Positions 1-6,769 of a stretch of 11,838 bases of DNA are shown here, piece by piece. The position numbers were made by a program, and so were the translations under genes. Every line of letters starts with the position of its first letter. The first letter of the stretch is position 1. The notes below the pieces were generated by a model. That model saw only the letters and a program-made list of their open reading frames with translations. It was not told where the DNA came from and ran no database searches. The DNA comes from an uncultured Bacteroidales bacterium (GTDB taxonomy: Bacteria; Bacteroidota; Bacteroidia; Bacteroidales; F082), in NCBI GenBank assembly GCA_905234765.1, contig CAJOIF010000049.1:391-12228 (forward strand). Direction: 5' to 3'.

Positions 1-33
1 ATCGCTCCGTTGGCGGAAGCCTTGTACAAATAA
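1..33 (+). CDS. 3' end of an upstream gene (partial)
   Basis: Frame 1 reads ten sense codons (I-A-P-L-A-E-A-L-Y-K) and then TAA at 31-33, followed about 28 nt later by a terminator-like hairpin. This looks like the C-terminus of a gene entering from the left. Ten residues are too few to name a family. It could equally be chance open sequence; the main support is the hairpin that follows and the lack of any other start in this stretch. Confidence 0.4.
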   Translation: MAPLAEALYK

Positions 34-61
34 GGAAATCAATTTACTAACCAACAATAAA

Positions 62-104
62 CAAGTTGCTTCCGCGTTTTGTGAAAGCAACTTGCTTTCT
101 TTTT
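62..104 (+). terminator. Hairpin with T-rich tail, likely terminator of the upstream gene
   Basis: CAAGTTGCTT at 62-71 and AAGCAACTTG at 85-94 form a perfect 10-bp stem around a 13-nt loop. A pyrimidine/T-rich run follows at 95-104 and touches the sirtuin ATG at 105. The shape fits an intrinsic terminator for the gene ending at 33. Because it also forms the sirtuin leader, partial readthrough or attenuation of the sirtuin-macrodomain operon is possible. I see no TAnnTTTG promoter box between 34 and 104. Confidence 0.55.
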
Positions 105-938
105 ATGGAAACAGAAAAACTGCATAAAACCTTACTCGATGCCGACGCCGTCGTCATCGGTGCGGGCGCAGGCCTCTCCACCTCGGCGGGGTTCACCTAT
201 AATGGCGAACGCTTCCAAAAGTATTTCTCCGATTTCATCGAGAAATACGGCTTCACCGACATGTACACGGCGGGATTCCATCAGTTCCCGACCGAAGAGG
301 AGCATTGGGCCTATTGGAGTCGGCATATCTTTTACAATCGTTATGTGCCTGCCCCGAAACCCGTTTACGACAACCTCCTGAAGCTCGTGCAGGACAAGGG
401 CTATTTCGTCATCACCACCAATGTCGACCACCAGTTCCAAAAGGCAGGGTTTGACAAACATCGGCTATTTTACACGCAAGGCGACTACGGTTTGTTCCAA
501 TGTGCGAAACCTTGTCACCAAAAAACCTACGACAATGAGGAAACCATCAGGAGAATGATTGCGGCGCAAAACGATATGAAAATCCCGACCGAATTGGTTC
601 CCCGTTGTCCCGTCTGCGGTGGCCCCATGAAGGTCAACCTGCGTTCCGACGAGACCTTTGTGGAAGACGAAGGCTGGCACAAGGCCGCACAGCGTTACGT
701 CGATTTCGTGAACGGCCACCAAAATGGTAAAATCCTGTATTGGGACCTCGGCATCGGGAGCAACACCCCGACCATCATCAAACTGCCTTTCATGCAGCAG
801 ACCTACCGTAATCCCGATGCCATTTATGCCACCGTCAATCTTGGTGAAGCTTTCACCGTGGAGCAAATTAAGGACAGGTCGATTGTCATCGACGCGGATA
901 TCAATGAAGTGTTGAACGAACTTTTATCAAGATCATGA
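105..938 (+). CDS. Class-M sirtuin (SirTM-like protein ADP-ribosyltransferase)
   Basis: A 277-aa sirtuin. Residues 19-29 (GAGAGLSTSAG) are the NAD-binding signature, and T105-N106-V107-D108 matches the sirtuin TQNID block. Where classical sirtuins have the catalytic His-Gly, this protein reads TQGDYGLFQC, with Gln125 in the His position. Cys133, Cys137, Cys168 and Cys171 are the structural zinc ligands, and G216-x-G-S-N220 is the later nucleotide-binding loop. In the SirTM class, the His-to-Gln change goes with protein ADP-ribosylation rather than deacetylation (established for the Staphylococcus and Streptococcus enzymes), so I infer the same here. The frame is open from a TTG at 66, but the ATG at 105 gives a normal sirtuin N-terminus and avoids translating the upstream hairpin. 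The gene overlaps the macrodomain gene by ATGA. No lipoyl-carrier or lipoate ligase gene is visible nearby. Confidence 0.9.
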   Translation: METEKLHKTLLDADAVVIGAGAGLSTSAGFTYNGERFQKYFSDFIEKYGFTDMYTAGFHQFPTEEEHWAYWSRHIFYNRYVPAPKPVYDNLLKLVQDKGYFVITTNVDHQFQKAGFDKHRLFYTQGDYGLFQCAKPCHQKTYDNEETIRRMIAAQNDMKIPTELVPRCPVCGGPMKVNLRSDETFVEDEGWHKAAQRYVDFVNGHQNGKILYWDLGIGSNTPTIIKLPFMQQTYRNPDAIYATVNLGEAFTVEQIKDRSIVIDADINEVLNELLSRS

Positions 939-1702
939 ACCGACTGGATTATCTGATAGACTACCTTGTTAAGGAGAATGACCGCTATTCGGAGTTGGAG
1001 ATTCCCAAAAGCATTGAGGAGAAACGCAACCTTTTCCGTGCCCTGCGCAACATTCGTGAGCCGAAGCCTGTGAGCGAGGAGTTTCTGCGTTTGCAGGACG
1101 AAGAATTGCAGGCACAATTGCAAGAAAAGGGCATCGTGGAATTGCCCAAAGAGCCAAGAATTCAGGTATGGCAAGGCGATATCACCCGCTTGAAAGTGGA
1201 TGCCATCGTGAATGCGGCCAACAGCCGTATGTTAGGCTGTTGGGGGCCGTTACATGCCTGTATTGACAATGCCATCCATTCCGCGGCTGGAATACAACTA
1301 CGTGAGGAGTGTAACCAAATCATGCTCAAGCAAGGCCATGAAGAACCGACCGGCCAGGCCAAAATCACAAAGGCTTACAACCTGCCGTGCAAGTATGTCA
1401 TACACACGGTTGGGCCGATTATTCCGACAGGCATCCCAAACCCATTGCAAAAGGAACAGTTGGCCTCTTGCTACCGTTCCATCATGCAATTAGCCGATGA
1501 AAACCATCTTGACAGCGTCGCTTTCTGCTGCATTTCAACGGGTGAGTTCCGCTTCCCCAACGGTTTGGCTGCTGAGATTGCGCTAAAGACCGTTAGGGAT
1601 TACTTTGATGAGCACCAGGGGTGCAGCGTCAAGCAGGTGGTTTTCAATGTTTTTAAGGATGTGGACAGGCAGATTTATGAAAGGATATTAAAAAACGCAT
1701 GA
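935..1702 (+). CDS. Zinc-dependent macrodomain protein (protein-ADP-ribose hydrolase)
   Basis: A 255-aa protein. Residues 1-72 are a charged, mainly helical N-terminal extension typical of sirtuin-linked macrodomain proteins. The macrodomain covers about 75-255: Q80-G-D-I-T at the start, V92-N-A-A-N for ADP-ribose binding, then GCWGPLHACIDNAIH at 101-115. In this last block Cys102, His107 and Cys109 fit the three zinc ligands of the Zn-Macro subclass. CISTGEFRFP (199-208) is the phosphate-binding loop. Zn-Macro enzymes remove ADP-ribose added by SirTM enzymes, so this is the expected eraser for the preceding gene. The ATG lies inside the sirtuin stop (ATGA, 935-938), indicating translational coupling. 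The length and motif order are complete; nothing suggests decay. Confidence 0.92.
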   Translation: MNRLDYLIDYLVKENDRYSELEIPKSIEEKRNLFRALRNIREPKPVSEEFLRLQDEELQAQLQEKGIVELPKEPRIQVWQGDITRLKVDAIVNAANSRMLGCWGPLHACIDNAIHSAAGIQLREECNQIMLKQGHEEPTGQAKITKAYNLPCKYVIHTVGPIIPTGIPNPLQKEQLASCYRSIMQLADENHLDSVAFCCISTGEFRFPNGLAAEIALKTVRDYFDEHQGCSVKQVVFNVFKDVDRQIYERILKNA

Positions 1703-1740
1703 TAATCCATGCGATATCACACTTCTTCCTCAGAGGAAGA
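1696..1740 (+). repeat. Two small hairpins at the end of the sirtuin-macrodomain operon
   Basis: CGCATG (1696-1701) pairs with CATGCG (1708-1713) across a 6-nt loop, spanning the macrodomain stop codon. Just downstream, TCTTCCT (1724-1730) pairs with AGGAAGA (1734-1740) around CAG. Neither is followed by a T run, so they are not classical terminators. They may protect the mRNA 3' end or help Rho-independent pausing; this role is inference. Confidence 0.4.
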
Positions 1741-1835
1741 CTAATACCTTGCTTTCGAGTAAGACAATTTTTGAGAAATTCTGATGAAATTTTATGCTAA
1801 TTGTTTGAACTATCCTAGGTTAACTTATTTTTCAT

Positions 1836-1940
1836 TTCGTGGAAAATTCCATAATTTAATGGAAAAATAAGTGAACATAAATTTGAACATAGCAACTGTA
1901 ACTTATTGATTATCAATTAGTAATGTTAATTTTCCACGAA
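1836..1940. repeat. Perfect 13-bp inverted repeat flanking 79 bp (possible MITE remnant)
   Basis: TTCGTGGAAAATT (1836-1848) is exactly mirrored by AATTTTCCACGAA (1928-1940). The arms are separated by 79 AT-rich bases. Outside the perfect core both sides show a TAGG/CCTA at a similar distance (1816-1819 and 1956-1959), so an imperfect terminal repeat about 140 bp apart is possible. No target-site duplication is obvious and no transposase is present. Alternatives are a long-range RNA stem or a paired regulator site. Confidence 0.45.
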
Positions 1941-1981
1941 GACGAATACTAATGTCCTAATTTATTGAATTTCATAAAATT

Positions 1982-2018
1982 AAAAAAGGCTATTGGGTAA
2001 CTAATAGCCTCTTTTTTT
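1982..2018. terminator. Bidirectional intrinsic terminator
   Basis: AGGCTATT (1987-1994) and AATAGCCT (2003-2010) form an 8-bp stem with an 8-nt loop. Six A's precede it and seven T's follow (2012-2018), so it works in either direction. It sits 28 nt past the stop of the minus-strand pseudouridine synthase gene, which is probably its main client. It would also stop plus-strand transcripts leaving the macrodomain gene. Confidence 0.85.
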
Positions 2019-2046
2019 GTTCAACTCGGCAATTATTTACTTTTTA

Positions 2047-2592
2047 TCATATCACTCGTTCTGTGACCACCCGCCACTCGCCAGGCCGCAAGTCGCCAAG
2101 CGCAATGTTCCCAATTTGAACGCGGATGAGGCGTAGCGTCGGGAAGCCGACGGCGGCAGTCATGTGGCGCACTTGCCTGTTCTTGCCTTCGACGAGGGTG
2201 AGGCGTATCCAACTGGTCGGGATGTTGGCACGATAGCGGATGGGAGGCGTGCGCTCCCAAAGGTTCTCTGGCGGATCGACACTTTGGGCTTGGCATGGCT
2301 TGGTGCGGTAGCCTTTGATAGTGACGCCTCTTTTCAATTGGTTGACAGCCTCTTGCGTGACCTGACCGTCGATTTGAGCCAAATAAGTGCGCGGATGCTC
2401 GAATTTAGGATCCAACAGCTTTTTGATGAGCCTTCCATCATCGGTGAGGAGCAGGGCTCCTTCGCTGTCGTGGTCGAGGCGTCCTGCAGCATACACGCCG
2501 GCAGGGAAGCCGAACTCGTTGAGTGCCCGATGCCCAGCTTCGGGAGTAAACTGGCTGAGTACACCATAGGGTTTGTTGAATAGAATCACCAT
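2047..2592 (-). CDS. rluE: 23S rRNA pseudouridine synthase, RluE/RsuA family
   Basis: A 181-aa enzyme of the RsuA/RluB/RluE/RluF family that isomerises a specific uridine in rRNA. It starts directly with the catalytic fold (ILFNKPYGVLSQF) and has no N-terminal S4 RNA-binding domain, as in RluE. GRLDHDSEG at 37-45 is the family signature, with Asp40 the predicted nucleophile. EGKNRQVRHM (135-144) followed by LRLIR is the conserved C-terminal motif. By family knowledge RluE modifies U2457 of 23S rRNA (E. coli numbering); assigning that site here is inference. It is a single-gene unit: its promoter faces the C10 peptidase gene and a terminator follows 28 nt after the stop. Confidence 0.88.
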   Translation of the reverse strand: MVILFNKPYGVLSQFTPEAGHRALNEFGFPAGVYAAGRLDHDSEGALLLTDDGRLIKKLLDPKFEHPRTYLAQIDGQVTQEAVNQLKRGVTIKGYRTKPCQAQSVDPPENLWERTPPIRYRANIPTSWIRLTLVEGKNRQVRHMTAAVGFPTLRLIRVQIGNIALGDLRPGEWRVVTERVI

Positions 2593-2620
2593 AGAAGTAT
2601 CCTTATAAGCAAAATTGTGA

Positions 2621-2628
2621 CAAAAATA
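2621..2628 (-). promoter_or_regulatory. Putative -7 box for rluE
   Basis: Read on the minus strand, 2628-2621 is TATTTTTG, an exact TAnnTTTG match to the Bacteroidota primary-sigma -7 element. It would start transcription near 2614 and give a leader of about 20 nt before the ATG at 2592. No matching -33 TTTG is visible upstream, so strength is uncertain. Confidence 0.5.
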
Positions 2629-2635
2629 TGCTTTT

Positions 2636-2669
2636 TTTGTCGTTTCGTCCGTTTCTTTTCATATTTTTG
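2636..2669 (+). promoter_or_regulatory. Putative promoter of the C10 peptidase gene
   Basis: TTTG at 2636-2639 (-33) and TATTTTTG at 2662-2669 (-7, TAnnTTTG) are separated by 22 nt, close to the Bacteroidota consensus spacing. The predicted start near 2676 leaves a leader of about 20 nt. The -7 box lies in one arm of a 12-bp inverted repeat whose other arm holds the divergent rluE box. Confidence 0.65.
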
Positions 2670-2695
2670 TCGTTCGATTCAAAAATATAAGTGTT

Positions 2696-5464
2696 ATGAA
2701 AAGATCATTTGCCTTATCCTTTGTCATGCTATTCAGCATCAGTATTCTTACGGCCCATCCCGTCAGTGTGGAGAAAGCCAAAGCTATTGGGCAGCGATTC
2801 GTTCAGTCGAATTTTGACAATGCATCGAAAAGCGATGCGTTACAATTGGTTTATACAGGCGTTTCCTCTCGCGAAGAGGTCTGCTTCTATGCCTTCAACA
2901 TAGGTCAGGAAGGCTTCGTTATCGTCTCGGCTGATGACCGTTTCCGTCCCATCGTGGGTTATTCTGACGAAGGTCCTTTCGCCACCGAGAATCCTTCGCC
3001 TGAAGCGATGTTCTACCTGGACAAAATCATTGAGGCCCGCACCAGCCGTAACGTCGTTCTTTTCGATGATACTGCTGAAGAGTGGCAGAGCGTTGCGACC
3101 ACGGGCAAGTTGCTCTCGCGCAACGGAGGCCGTTCCGTGGATTATCTTTGCGCCACCAAGTGGAACCAAAATGCGCCTTATAACCTCTATGCTCCTGCAG
3201 CCCAAGGTGGGCCTGGCGACCGTTGCTATGCGGGTTGCGTGGCCACAGCCATGAGTCAGGTGATGAAGTATTGGAATTACCCCGCACAAGGCACGGGAAG
3301 CCACTCCTATTATTGCCAGGGCTACGGCACACAGTCGGCCAACTTCGGTCAGACCACCTATGACTGGGATAATATGCCCGATCAGGTCTACAGCAACTTG
3401 CCACAAGAACAAATCGAAGCTGTGGCAACACTGATGTACCATTGTGCCGTGGCGGTCGATATGGGCTTCTCGCCTTCGGGCAGCGGTGCCAGCTCGTGGG
3501 ACGTCCCGAGAGCCATCAGGCAGTATTTTTCATACTCCAGCCATGCCGACCTAAAGGCCAGGGATTCATACAGTCTCGCTGCATGGCAGCTTCTGCTGAA
3601 AAACTCTTTCGATACTGGTTGGCCCGTGTATTACTCTGGTTACAGCGAAACCGCCGGCCATGCTTTTGTATGTGACGGTTATGACGACAACGACCTCTTC
3701 CACTTCAATTGGGGCTGGGGCGGCAGCAGCGACGGCTGGTTTGTGGTCGATGAAATCGATTATGCAGGTTGGGCGCAAGCCATTTTCAATTATGTGCCTG
3801 CCGACGTGTACGACTATATGCCGCTTCCACCTGACAACCTCTCGGTTACCTCGCTTGGCGATTTCGACTATTCCGCTACCCTCACTTGGACCAACCCGAC
3901 ACATGACATCCGAGGCAATGCCTTGACGGCCATAGATCAGATTGTGGTTACTCGCGATGGGGTGATAATCCATACCGAAGAGAATTTGGCTCCGGGTGTT
4001 GTGATGAGCTTCACCGATCATTATATGCCCACTGTGGTGCGTTACGGCGTGTATGCTGTGGTGCATAACGCCAGAAGCCTTTCCACCGAAGAAGACGGTA
4101 TCGTCTTGGGTCCTAATTGCATCTGGCATATCGACATGACCTCTGATGACAGTCAAGGCTGGAACAACGGTGCCGTGTCGTTTGTCAATTCATGTGGAAT
4201 CGAGATCGACCGGCTGACGCTCGAGTCGACTTCTGCAAGCCGCGATTTCATCGTGCCGATGGGCCACGTCAGTTTCTGTTGGAATAAGCCTTCTTCCACT
4301 ATTGGGAAAATTGGGTTCGTTATTAAAGACGATGCGGGCAATGTGGCAACCACTTTTGAAGGCTCCTCCAACGATTTGGACAAAGGCGTGTTTTATATTG
4401 CCAACAACAGTTGTGGTAGCGACATCAACCACAATGCGCCGACTCACCTTGTCGCCACACGCGATGGGAACGTGGTGAACCTCGTTTGGGATGCCCCCAA
4501 TGGCGAAGTGAGCCATTATTATATCTACAAAGACAATGTGTTGTCTGCACTCACCGATGAGGCACGTTTTTCCGATGAAAACGGAGAAGGTTTCCATACT
4601 TATTTCGTGACCGCCGTTAATTTGCAAGGCGAGTCGGATCCGACCAATGTGGAGAATGTGTTTGATGAAGGGCTTTGCGATGCGCCGAGGAACCTCCGTT
4701 ATGAGATGACCACGTCCACCAAGGCCAAAATCATGTGGGATGCGCCTGAAGATGCTACCGTCACGGGTTATATGGTCTATCGCCGCGGCAAAGGCGAGGA
4801 ATTCTCGCGTATCAAGCTCCTTACTGCCACCCAGTATACCGACAACTTGAATTCCCGCCCCGACGGGTGTTACGAGTATGCTGTCACGGCCTATTTTGAG
4901 GCCAACGAATGCGAATCGGGCTATGCCGCCTCGGAAGCTGACGCTACGAAGCGTTATATCGAAGTCAACAAGAGCATCATCCCGCAACGTCTCGACTTCG
5001 TCGTCCAGGAAGGTCATATCGTTTTGCAATGGCAGGAAGCTTCGATGGCCGAGAGTTACAACATTTATCGCGACGGACAACGTATCGGTACGGCCACCGA
5101 AACAACATTCACTGACGAAGAGGCCAATAACCAAAACAATTATCGTTACACCGTGACGGGATGCACTCCTTATATTGAGTCCAGCCCTTCCAACGAAGCA
5201 TTTGTCAACTGGTCCACCGATGTGCCCGAAACAGTCGCATCGGAAACGAACCTCTATCCCAATCCCGTCAAAGACCAATTGACTGTTGAAGCCGTTGGAT
5301 TGTGTCAGATTAAGGTCTTCAACGTGACGGGCCAGGAAGTGAAATGCATGAACGTGACTGAAGACCGCGTGGTGATTGACTTGTCCGCCGAATCACGAGG
5401 CTGCTATTTCATCGAAGTGACGACAGATTCGGGTTGTACAACACATAAAGTGGTTAGATTGTAA
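2696..5464 (+). CDS. Secreted C10-family cysteine peptidase (interpain A/streptopain type) with type IX sorting domain
   Basis: A 922-aa exported endopeptidase. Residues 1-20 are a signal peptide (cleavage likely after LTA). Residues 21 to about 145 form the Spi/C10 pro-domain that inhibits the zymogen (FYAFNIGQEGFVIVSADDRF at 64-83). The catalytic domain covers about 147-367: GCVATAMSQVMKYWNYP gives nucleophile Cys181, AGHAFVCDGYD gives His322, and FNWGWGG (337-343) is the family Asn/Trp block. Several fibronectin-III-like beta domains follow (about 377-465, 580-655, 660-750, 762-840). LYPNPVKDQLTV (853-864) opens a type IX secretion C-terminal domain ending in HKVVRL, so export across the outer membrane is expected. 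Relatives include P. intermedia interpain A and P. gingivalis PrtT, which cleave host proteins. All catalytic residues are present. The next gene starts 21 nt downstream and is probably co-transcribed. Confidence 0.93.
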   Translation: MKRSFALSFVMLFSISILTAHPVSVEKAKAIGQRFVQSNFDNASKSDALQLVYTGVSSREEVCFYAFNIGQEGFVIVSADDRFRPIVGYSDEGPFATENPSPEAMFYLDKIIEARTSRNVVLFDDTAEEWQSVATTGKLLSRNGGRSVDYLCATKWNQNAPYNLYAPAAQGGPGDRCYAGCVATAMSQVMKYWNYPAQGTGSHSYYCQGYGTQSANFGQTTYDWDNMPDQVYSNLPQEQIEAVATLMYHCAVAVDMGFSPSGSGASSWDVPRAIRQYFSYSSHADLKARDSYSLAAWQLLLKNSFDTGWPVYYSGYSETAGHAFVCDGYDDNDLFHFNWGWGGSSDGWFVVDEIDYAGWAQAIFNYVPADVYDYMPLPPDNLSVTSLGDFDYSATLTWTNPTHDIRGNALTAIDQIVVTRDGVIIHTEENLAPGVVMSFTDHYMPTVVRYGVYAVVHNARSLSTEEDGIVLGPNCIWHIDMTSDDSQGWNNGAVSFVNSCGIEIDRLTLESTSASRDFIVPMGHVSFCWNKPSSTIGKIGFVIKDDAGNVATTFEGSSNDLDKGVFYIANNSCGSDINHNAPTHLVATRDGNVVNLVWDAPNGEVSHYYIYKDNVLSALTDEARFSDENGEGFHTYFVTAVNLQGESDPTNVENVFDEGLCDAPRNLRYEMTTSTKAKIMWDAPEDATVTGYMVYRRGKGEEFSRIKLLTATQYTDNLNSRPDGCYEYAVTAYFEANECESGYAASEADATKRYIEVNKSIIPQRLDFVVQEGHIVLQWQEASMAESYNIYRDGQRIGTATETTFTDEEANNQNNYRYTVTGCTPYIESSPSNEAFVNWSTDVPETVASETNLYPNPVKDQLTVEAVGLCQIKVFNVTGQEVKCMNVTEDRVVIDLSAESRGCYFIEVTTDSGCTTHKVVRL

Positions 5465-5485
5465 AAATCAACAAAGCAATAAATT

Positions 5486-6619
5486 ATGAATAAGTTTATG
5501 AAGTTTTTGGGCTGTGCGTTGCTGTTCGGCGCCAGTTCCACACTGATGGCTCAAGAAGCCGAAGAAAAATCGGTCTATCAAATTACGGAAACGGTCAACG
5601 TGAAGCACACGGCTGTCGACAACCAAGGCAGTTCTGGCACCTGTTGGTGCTTTGCCGGTATTGGCTTTGTCGAGGCGGAAATCCTCCGCATCTACGGCAA
5701 GGAGTTTAACTTGTCTGAGATGTTTGTCGTCCGCAACGCCTGGACGGAGAAAGTGGCGAAATTCATCCGCATGCACGGCAACAGCACCCTCAGCCAAGGC
5801 GGTGAGGTGTGCGACGTGCTCTATATGATTGACAAATATGGCATGATGCCTGAATCTGATTACAGCGGCAAAGTCATTGGCGAGGACCGCCACATGCACG
5901 CCGAGATGAACGAAGTAGTTAGCTCGGTGGCTCGTTCTATCATCAAGAACGGCAACAAGAAAATCTCTCCTGCAGGCCCCAAAGCGGTGCAAGGTGTTCT
6001 GGATGCCTATCTTGGCGATGTGCCGGAAGAATTCACCGTCGACGGCAAAAAATACACGCCCAAATCATTTGCGGAAAAATATCGCATCGACCCCGCCAAT
6101 TATGTTGAGATATGCTCTTTCACCAGCGAGGAATACAACAAACCTTGTATGGTTGAAATTCCCGACAACTGGACTTGGACGCCGGCCTACAACATGCCGC
6201 TTGACAAGTTGATGGAAGCCGTTGACTATGCCCTTGAGCATGGCTATACTCTCGGCTGGGCACAGGATGTCAGCAACCCAGGCTTTTCGCGCAAAGAAGG
6301 CGTTGGCATTGTGCCCGAGGATCCGAAAGACGAAAAACTTTGGAAAGAAATTGTTGCTGAGAAGAAAGTGACTGACGAAATCCACCAGACAGCCTACGAC
6401 AACTGGGATGCGGGCGACGACCACAGCATGCTCGTGGTAGGTATTGCCAAGGACCAGAACGGCAACAAATACTATAAGATCAAGAACTCATGGGGCGATG
6501 CCGGACCTTTCCATGGCTATTGGTACTGCTCCGAGCAATACCTGCGCCAATACACCATTTTCTTTACCCTGCACAAGGATGCCCTTTCAAAGACCATGAA
6601 GAAAGATTTGGGGCTTTGA
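5486..6619 (+). CDS. Exported C1B cysteine peptidase, bleomycin hydrolase/PepC-like (copy 1)
   Basis: A 377-aa papain-superfamily peptidase. Residues 1-22 form a signal peptide ending LMA|Q. The catalytic set is visible: Gln47 of the oxyanion hole in VDNQGSSGTCW, nucleophile Cys53, His313 in GDDHSMLVVGIA, and Asn334 in IKNSWGDAGPF. The order and the spaced His/Asn blocks fit the bleomycin hydrolase/aminopeptidase C family, which trims peptides from the N-terminus. Those enzymes are usually cytosolic and about 450 aa; this one is exported and shorter. There is no type IX domain, so it probably stays in the periplasm. The nucleophile is followed by Trp-Cys (CWC), an unusual extra cysteine shared with copy 2. 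It lies 21 nt after the C10 peptidase gene with no promoter between, so it is likely in the same operon. The exact cleavage preference cannot be read from the sequence. Confidence 0.88.
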   Translation: MNKFMKFLGCALLFGASSTLMAQEAEEKSVYQITETVNVKHTAVDNQGSSGTCWCFAGIGFVEAEILRIYGKEFNLSEMFVVRNAWTEKVAKFIRMHGNSTLSQGGEVCDVLYMIDKYGMMPESDYSGKVIGEDRHMHAEMNEVVSSVARSIIKNGNKKISPAGPKAVQGVLDAYLGDVPEEFTVDGKKYTPKSFAEKYRIDPANYVEICSFTSEEYNKPCMVEIPDNWTWTPAYNMPLDKLMEAVDYALEHGYTLGWAQDVSNPGFSRKEGVGIVPEDPKDEKLWKEIVAEKKVTDEIHQTAYDNWDAGDDHSMLVVGIAKDQNGNKYYKIKNSWGDAGPFHGYWYCSEQYLRQYTIFFTLHKDALSKTMKKDLGL

Positions 6620-6638
6620 TAAAAAAGTCATACTTTTG
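6607..6638 (+). promoter_or_regulatory. Putative promoter of the second C1B peptidase gene
   Basis: TTTG at 6607-6610, inside the last codons of copy 1, and TACTTTTG at 6631-6638 are separated by 20 nt, a full match to the Bacteroidota -33/-7 pattern. The predicted start near 6645 gives a long leader of about 125 nt before the ATG at 6770. That leader carries the paired hairpins at 6657-6723, so post-transcriptional control is possible. Confidence 0.7.
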
Positions 6639-6656
6639 CACCTGCAAAGCCATCGA

Positions 6657-6723
6657 GTTTCCCCTGCGGGGAATGGCTTATAGATGTCATTAGAAAGGAT
6701 ACTCCATTCCCCGAAGGGGAAAC
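6657..6723. repeat. REP-like pair of inverted hairpins in the leader of the second C1B gene
   Basis: Two 20-bp arms (6657-6676 and 6704-6723) are inverted copies with a single mismatch, separated by 27 nt. Each arm is itself a hairpin: TTCCCC-TGC-GGGGAA at 6659-6673 and TTCCCC-GAA-GGGGAA at 6707-6721. The structure can therefore fold as two short hairpins or one long stem, like paired REP/BIME elements. No T run follows, so it is not a simple terminator. It may be a genome-wide repeat, an mRNA stabiliser, or a leader switch. Confidence 0.65.
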
Positions 6724-6769
6724 CTAATTTTGGAATCATCAAATTTTAAAATCTTTAAATCAAACAAAA

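Larger units (their letters stand above)
1703..2046. other. 344-bp AT-rich intergenic region without a gene
   Basis: No credible ORF lies here on either strand. The stretch is clearly more AT-rich than its neighbours. It holds the second operon-end hairpin, a 13-bp perfect inverted repeat (1836-1848 and 1928-1940), a small TTCCAT/ATGGAA palindrome (1847-1864), a possible -7 box TAAATTTG at 1878-1885 and a bidirectional terminator at 1982-2018. The box and terminator together could bound a short RNA of about 125 nt, but no -33 element is clear, so no ncRNA is called. Confidence 0.6.
2619..2671. repeat. 12-bp inverted repeat embedding two divergent -7 boxes
   Basis: GACAAAAATATG (2619-2630) is exactly mirrored by CATATTTTTGTC (2660-2671). 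Each arm contains one TATTTTTG box pointing outward, and each predicted transcript has a leader of about 20 nt. The symmetry is seen directly; a shared regulator or simple convergence on the consensus are both possible explanations. Confidence 0.6.

Noticed and set aside
1..33. C-terminus of a GcvH-L or lipoate ligase gene
   Set aside because: Only ten residues are visible and none is diagnostic, so no family can be claimed.
66..104. TTG start giving 13 extra N-terminal residues on the sirtuin
   Set aside because: Those codons lie in the hairpin and T-rich tail, and the ATG at 105 gives a normal sirtuin N-terminus.
2164..2583. Plus-strand open frame opposite rluE
   Set aside because: The minus strand carries all pseudouridine synthase motifs; this frame has none and no promoter.
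4190..5278. Long minus-strand open frame (362 codons) inside the C10 peptidase gene
   Set aside because: It is antisense to a gene with full catalytic and sorting motifs, shows no recognisable domain, and reflects codon bias of the real gene.
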